Shown in pieces: positions 44,701 through 55,029 of a stretch of 64,000 bases of DNA. How positions within the stretch are numbered: the first letter of the stretch is position 1; each line of letters starts with the position of its first letter. The notes beneath the pieces are model-generated. The model saw only the letters and a list, made by a program, of their open reading frames with translations. It made no database searches and was not told where the DNA came from. This DNA comes from Adiantum capillus-veneris (taxonomy: Eukaryota; Streptophyta; Polypodiopsida; Polypodiales; Pteridaceae): positions 87,781,721 to 87,845,720 of the forward strand of contig CM043956.1 in NCBI GenBank assembly GCA_014529385.2, in the 5' to 3' direction. Both the position numbers and the translations under genes were made by a program.

Positions 44701-45155
44701 TCACAATTGACCATATGTTTGATATTTATTTTTCTTGAAGCACTTATTGGAAAAATGGTATGTCTTATTGCAATGAGCATAAGGATTTTTTTTGAAGCAA
44801 TCATTCGTTTGATGATTGTTGCACCCACAAATTGCACAAGTTATGGTACCAGCGGATGAACTAGCTAAAGATGAGGTAGAAGTGCAATCACTAACTACAT
44901 ATTCACTGTGACTAATGGAAGAACCGGCATGAGATACTCTTTTTTCCTCTTCCTCCAACGAATTAATGATACCATCTAAAGAAGAAATGGATATTTCTCC
45001 TTTAAGATGATTACAATTTGACAAAATTAAGCAGGTAAGCTAATTAGTAGAACAACTATGATATCTTGATCTAGCACTATGGCTTCAACATACACTAGTT
45101 GCATTCTTAAGCTTTTCAATCTATTGACAATTACAGCTATGTTTTCATTAGCACC
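44701..45155 (-). pseudogene. Copia-G gag, 3' part with two zinc knuckles
   Basis: CAICGCNNHQTNDC is a complete CCHC knuckle; a second, AHCNKTYHFSNKC, lacks its first Cys. A Ser-rich linker precedes them. Upstream it joins the gag part at 53715-54063 across the gypsy-E insertion. Confidence 0.78.
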
Positions 45156-45160
45156 CATGG
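45156..45160. repeat. Target duplication CATGG (left), gypsy-E
   Basis: CATGG before TGTCACA and again at 53710-53714: a perfect 5-bp duplication. Confidence 0.92.
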
Positions 45161-46758
45161 TGTCACAAAATCTAGTATCTAATATCTAAGCAACCCAAAT
45201 GATTTTCTCATACTAAATTGATCACTTAATGTGGGAGAATAAAACGGGAACAAGTGTTAAGATATAGACATGTGCTTATAGATCTATCTCAACACGGGGC
45301 CAATGGTAAAGGGGCCCAAATGAGAGATGTTCTATCAAAGAGCAAGGCTAACAAATGGAGCATAAGGGTTAGCTTCATTGAAAACCTCCAATAATGTGTG
45401 TAAAATTACTTTGACCTTAGGTAAGCTAGGGCTGAGGTTGAGGCACGGGAACTCGACCCAGCTCAAGGTGCTTGTCCTGCTTATCATGCTTATGACTAAG
45501 GTGCTTGAGGTGCTTGAGATGCTTGCGGTGCTTGACATGCTTGAGATGCTAGGGTTGCACTTGAGGTGAGAACACAGCCCAAGCTTAAAGTGCTTAAGAG
45601 CCAAGCTTGTGGTGGGAACTGGGCCTGTGCATGAGGGGTTTGAGGTGTTAAAAAGTCAAATATTCAATCCCTACAAGGAGGGGGTGAGCCCTACATGAGG
45701 GGAGATGAGAGAGAACACCCACACACTCACACAAGGCATGCATGGTACAAAGAAAGAAAAAGGGACACTTGTCAAGTTCCTCCTCATGTTGCCCTCATGG
45801 TGTACCTGAAGCCTATTGGCTGGCCACCCAAGGGGTCCAATAATAATTTTAGGAGATTTAATTAATTGATTTAGCATTTATCTAGCCCTCTCTCTCAAAG
45901 GGGAAAGGGGGACACTTGTCTCAAGTCTACCCTTGCTACTTGTAATGCCTCCTTATTATTATTGGCTAGGCCTGGAGGGGTCCAATGAGCTTCAAGCATG
46001 AGCTACAAGGGGGGGTGGACCCAAGAAAGCTAGGGGGTTGCTTAGGGGTTATACTCACCCACACACACTCACAAACACTCTCCTTGTGTGCTATGCAAAG
46101 TGCAAGAGCTCCCTCTCCTTCTTCAAGCAAGTAGAGGTTGAGAGCCTACACCAACACTCTTGGATCTGGAGTGCAAATCCAACCAAGAGCCATGCTTCAA
46201 TGCTTAAGCTTGACATATCCTTCTTCTTCATTACTATGCTATTATGTATGCTAGCAACAAGAGTTATGATAAGTGAGGAACTAATTCTTTCTCCTACGAA
46301 ATGTTTTTTCTTCCTCTTCCCTACCCTCATTCCCTGCTAGCTCTCTCCACATTCGAAGGTGTTTGAGGTCAAGCTTGGGACTTAGGCTTGGGATAGTTAA
46401 ATATTTCTTCAAGTTTATGTTATGTTTGTGATGCATGAATCTTTCCATCTTCATTGCATCACCTAGGTGACAAGGAACACAAAGATTGTATTGTAACAAG
46501 TCTCTCTTAATGGGAGAAATCATAATACAAATGCCTATTGGAGGGGGGACCGGCTCCACATAAATCCGGTCCTCAATTCTTGTCATGTTCTCTAAATTCT
46601 CTCTCTTGCAAAAGTATTGTTCATGCCAAGATAACTAATTGCTCTGAATATGTTGCTATCTTCAATTATGTTCACCCGCTATGCTCACAAAGTCATTTCT
46701 CAAAAGTACTCTCATTAATTTCTGCTACTCTCAAATTAAATAGGCCAATTCCATTACA
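45161..46758 (+). repeat. Gypsy-E 5' LTR
   Basis: TGTCACAAAA...CCATTACA. It contains a degenerate decamer repeat (about 45460-45550, units like aggtgcttga) and the stem-loop 46547-46572. Confidence 0.92.
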
Positions 46759-46759
46759 T

Positions 46760-46771
46760 TGGTATCAAAGA
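46760..46771 (+). promoter_or_regulatory. Gypsy-E primer-binding site, degenerate
   Basis: TGGTATCAAAGA one base after the LTR; it differs from the tRNA-iMet complement TGGTATCAGAGC at the end. Confidence 0.7.
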
Positions 46772-46895
46772 ATTTGGTTTCTCTTTTCTTGCTTAAGAAG
46801 AGAGGTCCTTAAGTAGCCTATAAATTGTTGATGTTGTTAATTATATTAGGGTAAGTGGAACTGGGATCTATTATTGGTTTTGTTGAGCCGACTAT

Positions 46896-47353
46896 GTGGG
46901 GGATGGTGCACACCTTAGGAGACCTCCAAAAGAAGACTCTCTCCCATTCGAGAGGAGGAATCCAAAGAGCAAGAAATCAATGAAAGTAAAACTTCCTCTG
47001 AAGATGTGGCTCCACGAAGACGGCGGTCTATACGATCGCCCACTCCTCCCAAGAGGAAAAGATCAACGCATAGTCCTTCTCCTCATCACTCTGAAAGGCA
47101 AGAGAGGAAACAAAGGAACAAAAAGGCTAGGAAGAGGTCACCCTCTTCTCCTTCTTCTTCACCTTCCTCCTCTTCCGATGAAAGTTATGGATCTCCTAGA
47201 GAATACAAGAGGGGAGGACATCTCAAATCATTTCCTGCATGGTGAAGGTCACAGAAGCTAAAGAAGTTCAAGGAGGGAGGAAAGAGTATCTCTTTTCTCA
47301 CCTATGATGGCACCTTTGGTGCTACCGACAAAGTGTTGGCCTTCATCCAATAA
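46896..47353 (+). pseudogene. Gypsy-E gag, N-terminal SR-rich part
   Basis: The best frame, 47006-47245, reads MAPRRRRSIRSPTPPKRKRS and then SPSSPSSSPSSSSDES, a strongly basic Arg/Ser region. The capsid start GKSISFLTYDGTFGATDKVL follows a stop. The translation start is uncertain because of frameshifts near 46900-47000. Confidence 0.65.
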
Positions 47354-48450
47354 TTTCATGCGGCCTTTGGAGACGAGAGCTTCACAGAGTCCTCCAAGCT
47401 ATGCCATGTAGCTATGCACTTCCAAAAATCAGCTCTTCAATGGTGGGGTAGCCTTCGTGGCAATGGTGAATCCCCAAAGACATGGAAAACTCTACGAGTT
47501 TCCATCATGAAGCAATTCCTTGCAAGCAATGCAAAAGACAAAGTGCTTACTGAATGGTGCAGCTTGAATCTTCTCTCTCATGAGTCTATCCACAAGTATG
47601 TAGATAAGTTTTGGGATTTACATCTCAAGGCTACTGTCTTTCAAAAGATAGACTTTGCCTTTGCCGAGCAAAGGCAGCAATTCTATGCAGGATTACCTGA
47701 AGAGATGGCCGAATACATCAACTCTCAACGGCCTGGTACTTTTAGCAAAGTAATCCATCACACCATAGTTGCTTCATGCATCAATTTCCATCAAGGGGCT
47801 AGACGTAATGTCAAGCCCATGGAAAACAAAGACAAAAATGATGAAAAGTGGAAAACCAATGTTCAAAATACTTCCCAAGTCACTTCCGACAACAACACCA
47901 ATCGGTTCAAGGAGAAGGGAGTTTACAAAGGTAAAAACAAACTCTCTCCCAAAGAGCTTGAAGCTTTTCGCAAGGACCATAAGTGTTTCAAGTGTGGGGA
48001 GCAAGGACATGGCTATCGTTCTTGCCCCAGGAAGAATACTCGCAATGAGACTCCTAGGGCTTCCACCGTCAAAGCTCCAGAAGAGGATTCTCATTGCAAA
48101 GGATCATCACTTTCCTATGCTTGGGGAAAGATAAGAGAGCATGATGCCTTCATCTTGTTTGACCCTGGCTCTACTCTGAACCTCATATCAATGGAGTTGG
48201 CCGCCAAGTTGGGCATTCATGATTTTGAGATGGGAGATATGGTAATGGCTGACGTAGCTTTCAAGGGACGGAAAGCCTCCGTTACTCCCTTGATTGGGAA
48301 GTTGAGGTTTCATGTCCAAAGCTATATCTACAAAGAAGACTTTACAAAGAAGACTTCTTCATCTCTCGTCTCCAACATGAGGATGCTATCCTAGGGGCAC
48401 CATGGTTCGATCGCATGGCTGCCAACATGAAGTTCCCTAAAAGGAGAATC
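47354..48450 (+). pseudogene. Gypsy-E gag capsid, zinc knuckle and protease
   Basis: A 326-codon frame (47414-48394) has LQWWGSLRGNGES, KYVDKFWDLHLKATVFQKID, CFKCGEQGHGYRSC and FILFDPGSTLNLIS. The frame is lost at a 14-bp tandem duplication (unit starting 48329 repeated at 48343); the other frame continues AILGAPWFDRM. It would form capsid and the D-P-G-S type protease. Confidence 0.88.
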
Positions 48451-49984
48451 TACTTCACCTACAGGGGCAAGAACATGTATATAGATGCTAGTGAGCATGG
48501 TCCCACCATTCCACTTGTAAATCCTCTTGATTTTGATACGTCAATGAAGAGCTCAGTTTCTGCGTACATGATTTTTGTCAAAGAGTCTCTAAAAGATAAT
48601 AATGTTTCATCAAATGTAAATGGTAGGAATCGAGAAGAGTTAGACTTGTATAATTTTCTAAAAGGATTCCAAGATGTGGTCATCAATGATATCCCCATGG
48701 ACTTACCTCCAACACGAGGGGATGATGACCATCGCGTTGAGCTCCTTCTCGGAAGCTCACCGCCTAACAAACCTCCTTATCGAGTCTCACAAGCTCAACA
48801 AGAGGAGATCATGAGGCAAGTACAGGAATTGGTAGACAAAGGGATGGTGAGGCCTAGTTCCTCCCCCTTTTGTTCTCCAGTACTTTTAGTGAAAAAGAAG
48901 ATGGTACATACCGTATGTGTGTGGACTATCGAGCATTAAACCATATCACTATCAAACATAGATTTCCCGTGCCTCGGGTAGAAGATCTGTTTGATAATCT
49001 ACAAGGCTCTACCTACTTCAGTAGGATTGACCTTAAGAGTCGCTATCATCAAATAAGGATAGTGGATGAAGATATCTTAAAGACCACGTTTCGCACACGT
49101 TTGGTCTTTATGAATATCTAGTCATGCCTTTTGGCTTGACTAATGCACCAACTACGTTCAATCGTCTAATGGAGAAAATTTTTAGACCATACCACAAATT
49201 CACTGGAGTGTTCTTTGATGATATCATCATCTACTCCAAGTCTTTGGAGGAACATAAGCAACATCTCCAAGTGATTTTTCAAGCATTGAGGAAGAACAAG
49301 CTTTTTCTCAACCAAAAGAAAAGTGAATTCTTCCTTCAAGAGATTCAATACTTAGGTCATATTATCTCTCACAATGGTATCCGTATGGATCAATCAAAGT
49401 TAGAGGTAATAAAATCATGGCCTAACCCAATAAATATACATGAGCTAAGAAGCTTTATTGGTATGTGCGCATACTATAGAAGCTTCATAGCAAAATTCTC
49501 TCAAGTAGTAGGACCACTACACGACTTAACTAAGAAGAACGTTAAGTATGTATGGACTGCTAGGGAGAAAAATTCTTTTGATAACCTCAAAGAGAAGCTT
49601 ACTTCCCAACCAGTCCTCGTGCTTCCGGATCTCTCAAAGCCATTTGAGGTCCAATGTGATGCTTGTGGTGATTGCCTTGGAGTAGTTTTGCTTCAAGAAG
49701 GGCATGCCATAGCATATGAGGGCCGAAGGCTTAATACTGATGAAAGAGTCTTGGGCATTTATGAGAAAGAGCTATTAGCTGTTCTACATGCCCTAGAAAC
49801 ATGGAAGCACTACCTATTGGGGACTCCATTTATCCTACGAACCGACCACCAAAGTCTCAAGTATTTCATGACGCAAACCAAGCTTTTCGACAAACAAATG
49901 AGGTGGACAAATTTTCTTTCGCAATTTAATTTCCATATTGCTCACATAGCTGGTAAGCACAATCAAGTGGCTGATGCACTTTCA
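48451..49984 (+). pseudogene. Gypsy-E reverse transcriptase and RNase H
   Basis: RT begins [20 protein letters not shown], loses frame by apparent 1-bp deletions near 48890 and 49090, then runs uninterrupted from 49124 for 287 codons: MPFGLTNAPTTFNRLM, VFFDDIIIYSK (active site intact), LGHIISHNGI, RNase H VQCDACGDCLGVVLLQEG, YEKELLAVLHAL, LRTDHQSLKYFM. A CGA-to-TGA stop at 49985 ends it in LS-RPK, where gypsy-D has SRRPR. Confidence 0.92.
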
Positions 49985-49987
49985 TGA

Positions 49988-51045
49988 CGACCAAAAGTTA
50001 ATGCGGTGTCTATAGCTACTCACAATGATCTATCCTCTATGATAGACGAGTATGCTATTGACCCTGACTTTAGAGACATAATTTCAGCCCTTGCTTTGGG
50101 GAAGAAAGAGGAACCATTCACCTTTGAGGATGGTTATCTTCTCCACGGAAATAGGCTATGTCTTACCCATTCCCTTTGTGAGAAAGTTATGTATGAATCC
50201 CATGATCCTCCATATGCGGGGCATAGAGGTATTCAACCTACTCTCCGAGGAGTAGAGATGTAATTCTATTGGCCTACCATAAAAGTGGACATACAAGAGT
50301 ATGTTTCAAAATGTGTAGTATGCCAAAAGACCAAGTATGATAGAGGGAAGCAACCTGGATTACTCCAGCCATTGCCTATCCCAAATTCACCATGGGAGAG
50401 TATATCCATGGATTTCATCTTTGGATTACCCAAGTCTATCCATGGGAATACAGGAATATGGACAATAGTCAATAGGTTTAGCAAGCAAGCACATTTTATT
50501 CCTGTCAAAAAGACGATTAAGGCACATCAAATGGCAACTCTCTTCATATCTCATATTTTCAAGCACCATGGATTACCCACATCCATCGTGTCAGATAGAG
50601 ATCCTAGAATGAATAGTAATTTTTGGAAAGGTCTCTTTGAAAATCTAGGAACAAGATTGAATTTCTCTTCGGCCTATCACCCACAAATGGATGGCCAAAG
50701 TGAGATAGCCAATCTTACGATACTGGATTTACTCAAGACTTATTTTATCGAAGTAGATCAACGCGCTCACAATGGGAAAAGTACTTACCTCTTGTAGAGT
50801 ATGCCTACAATAATATTGTACATACTTCTATGGGAAAAGCACCTTTTGCGATCATTGAGGGAAGACCTAAAAGTCCCTTACTACTCAAAGTACATGGGAA
50901 GATCTTCGCCGTCGATGAGTATAACCGTGACCTACAAGAATCTTTTCAAAAGATTAAGGAGGCTATATCCATCTCTCAACAAAGGCAAAAAGCTGCTTGT
51001 TGCTGATAAGCACATAAGAGCCTTAATGTTCAAAGAAAATGATTG
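49988..51045 (+). pseudogene. Gypsy-E integrase, 5' and core part
   Basis: YAGHRGIQPTLRGVEM then a TAG, FYWPTIK, CVVCQKTKYDRGKQ, SPWESISMDFIFGL, IVSDRDPRMNSNFWK, AYHPQMDGQSEIANL: zinc-binding start and D-D-E core present. A 1-bp indel near 50775 shifts the frame. It is cut after KENDWVLL by the MITE. Confidence 0.9.
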
Positions 51046-51055
51046 GGTCTTACTC
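51046..51055. repeat. 10-bp target duplication GGTCTTACTC (left)
   Basis: Perfect copy at 51302-51311. The uninterrupted homologue in gypsy-D (about 24496-24510, GGTCTTATTA) shows the pre-insertion site. Confidence 0.92.
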
Positions 51056-51301
51056 TTGGGGGTTGCACTATGTAATCATGTTAATGTATAACGTGAGTTT
51101 GAAAGGAGAGTTTTTAAAATGCAAAAATTTTAGACAATTTAACAGAGATACATTGAAATAAGGGGGTTTTATATTCAATTTTGGAAAAAAATCCTAAAAT
51201 AAGGGGCCATTTTATTCAATCAGACATGTTAAAAGAGGGTTTTTTTTAATACCCCATGAACGCACGTTATATAGGGTGGTACTGAATGGTGAACCCCCCG
51301 A
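51056..51301. mobile_element. 246-bp Mutator-like MITE
   Basis: The ends TTGGGGGTTGCACTAT and (reverse complement of the right end) TCGGGGGGTTCACCATT are imperfect terminal inverted repeats; similarity such as tataacgtg-gtt extends about 50 bp inwards. A 10-bp target duplication fits the Mutator superfamily. No coding capacity; AT-rich core. It must have relied on a transposase encoded elsewhere. Confidence 0.82.
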
Positions 51302-51311
51302 GGTCTTACTC

Positions 51312-51600
51312 AAGTTTCCTAAGGCTCGATTAAGGAAAACGACGGGCAAAAATCCTACGGGCCATCAAAAGTATTATGCTACGGTCCTTTCCAAATCTTG
51401 AAGCCCATCAATGAGACGGCTTATCAACTCAAGTTGCCAACCATTGGCTCATACACAATGCCTTTCATGTAAGCCTACTTAAGCCCTACAAAGGAGAGCC
51501 ACCAACTGAACCAATTATTGAAGACCCTCCCGAAGTTGAAGACCAAGAAGAGGTGCTACAACCCGGAGCTATCCTTCGGCATGAAGACAAGGTACTACGA
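51312..51600 (+). pseudogene. Gypsy-E integrase C-terminal end
   Basis: Continues as in gypsy-[46 protein letters not shown] and a linker ending near EEVLQP, with small deletions relative to D. A chromodomain-like remnant follows to about 51730. Confidence 0.75.
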
Positions 51601-52081
51601 CATGGTAAGATTATCTGATGGTATCTTATTAAGTTAAAAATTATCCTTTTGGAAGATGCTAGATGGATGCAAGGAATATAGCTTACGGATAGTATGAACC
51701 TTGTCAATGCTTACAATGCTACATTAGAGTAAGAAAATGTACAAATTTCTTTAAAATGACTCATGTTTTTGTCTTATAAGACTAGTCCTCTTTTTAATTG
51801 TGCACAAATTTAACTAGTATGCATTCTTAGAATCATGTTTGTGATGACGACGTCTCTCAAACACCAAGTAGAATTTGTCACTCTACTTTGGGAGAATCAA
51901 ATGGACTAAAGATCAGACATGATTGCGGCAGCTATGTCTCCCAAGCACCAAATGGATTAGTCATCCATATTGGAAAGATGTCGTAGGGTAAAAAGGGATC
52001 CTCTACCCACTAAGTAAAATTGACTAATGACTAAGGCTTTATCTCTTCTATCTCATAGTCGAGGAGGACGACTATGATTTC

Positions 52082-52094
52082 AAGAGAGAGGTAA
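52082..52094 (+). promoter_or_regulatory. Gypsy-E polypurine tract
   Basis: AAGAGAGAGGTAA directly before TGTCATAAAA of the right LTR. Confidence 0.6.
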
Positions 52095-53709
52095 TGTCAT
52101 AAAATCTAATATCTAATATCTAACCAACCCAAATGATTTTCTCATATTAAATTGATCACTTAATGTGGGAGAATAAATGGGAATAAGTGTTAAGATATAG
52201 ACATGTGATTATAGATCTATCTCAACACGGGGCCAATGGTAAAGGGGCCCAAATGAGAGATGCTCTATCAAAGAGCAAGGCTAACAAATGGAGCATAAGG
52301 GTTAGATTCATTGAATACCTCCAATATTGTGTGAAAAATCCTTTGACCTTAGGTAAGCTAGGGCTGAGCTTGAGACGCGGGAACCCGACCCAGCTCGAGG
52401 TGCTTGTCTTGCTTATCATGCTTGATGACTAAGGTGCTTGAGGTGCTTGAGATGCTTGAGGTGCTTAATGATTGAGATGCTTGAGGTGCTTGACATGCTT
52501 GAGATGCTAGGGTTGCACTTGAGGTGAGAACACATCCCAAGCTTAAAGTGCATAAGAGCCAAGCTTGTGGTGGGAACTGGGTCTATGCATGAGGGGTTTG
52601 AGGTGTCAAAAAGTCAAATATTCAATCCCTACAAGGAGGGGGAAAGCCCTACATGAGGGGGGATGACAAAGAACACCCACATACTCACACAAGGTATGCA
52701 TGGTGCAAAGAAAGCAAAAGGGACACTTGTCAAGTTCCTCCTCATGTTGCCCTCATGGTGTGTCTGAAGCCTATTGGTTGGCCACCCAAGGGGTCCAATA
52801 ATAACTTAGGATATTTAATTAATTGATTTATCATTTATATAGCGCTCTCTCTCAAAGGGGAAAGGGGGACACTTGTTGTCTCAAGGCTACCCTTGCCGCT
52901 TGTAATACGTCCTGCTTATGATTAGCTAGGCCTCGAGGGGTCCAATGAGCTTCAAGCATGAGCTACAAGGGGGGGTCGGCCCAAGCAAGCTAGGGGGTTG
53001 CTTAGGGGGTATAATCACCCACACACACTCACAAACACTCTCATTGTGTGCTATGCAAAGTGCAAGAGCTCCCTCTCCTTCTCCAAGCAAGTAGAGGTTG
53101 AGAGCCTACACCAACACTCTTGGATATGGAGTACAAATCCAACCAAGAGCCATGCTTCAATGCTTAAGCTGGCCATCTCCTTCTTCTTCATTACTATGCT
53201 ATTATGTATGCTATCAACAAGAGTTATGATAAGTGAGGAACTAATTATGAAATGTTTCTTCTTTCTCTTCCCTACCCTCAATCCCTGCTAGCTCTCTCCA
53301 CCTTCCAAGGTGTTTGAGGTCAAGCTTGGGACTGAGGCTTGGGATAGTTAAAGCTTTCTTCAAGTTTATGCTATGTTTGTGATGCATGAAGCTTTCCATC
53401 TTCATTGCATCACCTTGGTCACAAGGAACACAAAGATTGTATTGTAACAAGTCTCTCTTAATGGGAGAAATCATAATACAAATGCCTATTGGAGGGGGGA
53501 CCGGCTCCACATAAATCCGGTCCTCAATTGTTGTCATGTTCTCTAAATTCTCTCTCTTGCAAAATTATTGTTCATTCCAAGTTAACTAATTGCTATGATT
53601 ATGTTGCTATCTTCAATTATGTTCTCCCGCTATGCTCACAAAGTCATTTCTCAAAAGTACTCTCATTAATTTCCTCTACTCTCAAATTAAATAGGCCAAT
53701 TCCATTACA
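52095..53709 (+). repeat. Gypsy-E 3' LTR
   Basis: 1,615 bp matching 45161-46758, with an expanded decamer repeat (about 52397-52508) and stem-loop 53508-53533. Confidence 0.92.
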
Positions 53710-53714
53710 CATGG
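53710..53714. repeat. Target duplication CATGG (right), gypsy-E
   Basis: Second copy of CATGG; copia-G gag resumes after it. Confidence 0.92.
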
Positions 53715-54063
53715 TTAGAGAATATAATTCCATTTTAAGAGTCATCATCGAATATTTGACTTTGGCTCCAAAAAGAGTTTCTAGCTCTATCCACGTAGCA
53801 CTAGAAAAAGTAATAGCATCCAAATGATGAATAAAATCATCTTCTAGAGAAGCTACAATAATACCCAATTCTTGCTCATCCTTCCGTTGTTGCTTAGGAG
53901 ATAAGGCTCTAGTGACTGCATCCGATGTAATTGCTTTGTTTATTGATGAATGCTTGATAATAGTCCAGATATTTTTGTGCATGAGGTATCCTTTGCTTTT
54001 ACCAGATATGAAAACTAGATCTGTTGAATTTGTTGAACTTTGATTCCATATTTGAATCTTCAC
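53715..54063 (-). pseudogene. Copia-G gag, central part
   Basis: DAVTRALSPKQQRKDEQELG, HHLDAITFSSATWIELETLF and SMMTLKMELYSLTM are typical copia gag (UBN2-type) blocks. It ends at the gypsy-E insertion site and continues at 45155. The upstream stretch to about 54200 reads GTRSSSFDISSFVKGIP, probably the N-terminus. Confidence 0.78.
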
Positions 54064-54747
54064 AAAGTGTAAGGATGAGTACCATTGTTGACTTTATTAT
54101 ATCTGCATATGGAATACCCTTGACAAAAGAACTGATATCAAAAGAACTACTTCTTGTACCTTGTGATGTGTATGGAACTCTATGAGACTGTTTTGAAGAG
54201 TATGTTTGTTCTCGTCTTCATCAATTAGCTACTACCTTTCTTGATTCAAGGCTTTCTTGAAGAATTTTAAAAAGCTTGGAAAAAACTTGCTTCCACCCTT
54301 GCTAGCGTTTTTAGAAGCTATACACAAACGAAGAAAACTCAAAGTACTAGGACGTCTGGTTAGGACTGTAACTCTGGTACTCCCCCTTCATAGGAGTTTT
54401 GAGATGCTTGATATCACAAAGCAATTTCCCTTTTTTCCTGCATACATTTTAATATGTGTTTGTTTGCTAGACAGTAGTTTCTTTGACAACGTTTTAGAAT
54501 GCAAAGTGCAAAAGTTCCTTTTTGGTAGCATTTTGAAACATAGTCTACTAGCCTCAAGCTCTTCTCTACACCACTGTGTTTTGATATTCCGTTGTTGGAA
54601 GATGTCAACCAAGAAAAGCTACAAGTGACCCCTGCAACAACTGTGCCTGGGATTTGATTGTCTTGATAAGCTTCCCTGATTGCTTGGGTGTTGTAAGTAC
54701 TGCACCAATCCAACAAAGGTGATGATGTTTTAATATGCCCCACATGG

Positions 54748-54759
54748 GCTCTGATACCA
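54748..54759 (-). promoter_or_regulatory. Copia-G primer-binding site (tRNA-iMet)
   Basis: Minus-strand TGGTATCAGAGC two bases from the LTR edge at 54762. Confidence 0.9.
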
Positions 54760-54761
54760 CT

Positions 54762-55005
54762 TGTAAGGTGCAACAGCTATGGAGGATAATGCCTTGGAGG
54801 AGCCATGGAAGCTTGAGCATGGAGAGAAGTGAAAAACAAGATAGAGAGAGAGAAGAGAGATAGTCACAACACAAGCAAAAAAACTCTATTTACTATGTAT
54901 TCCTTTCTTTGAAGCTTCTTACATATAACTCAAACTAGGCCAACCATGCAAACTCCACTATGAGGAGTGGCCCTCATCAGTTCATTGAGTTCCCACATGG
55001 GTACC
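54762..55005 (-). repeat. Copia-G 5' LTR (right)
   Basis: Starts TGTAAGGTG like the left LTR; similarity ends near GGTACCAA, so the terminal bases are eroded and no target duplication could be assigned. Confidence 0.7.
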
Positions 55006-55029
55006 AATGGGCTTGAATCCAACAAGGGG

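Larger units (their letters stand above)
45161..53709 (+). mobile_element. Gypsy-E, chromovirus-type element (D family)
   Basis: 8,549 bp with LTRs of 1,598 and 1,615 bp and perfect CATGG target duplication. Gag-pol is closely similar to gypsy-D but is broken by frameshifts and stops and by a 246-bp DNA-transposon insertion. It is nested in the copia-G gag. Confidence 0.93.
43836..55005 (-). mobile_element. Copia-G, gag-only copia-type element split by gypsy-E
   Basis: The right side has an LTR (TGTAAGG... from 54762) and a tRNA-iMet primer site. The left side has a matching LTR and a strong purine tract. Between them, once gypsy-E is removed, only about 2.1 kb remains, holding gag with zinc knuckles but no protease, integrase or RT. 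It therefore depended on helper proteins or lost pol. The outer right boundary is approximate. Confidence 0.7.
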
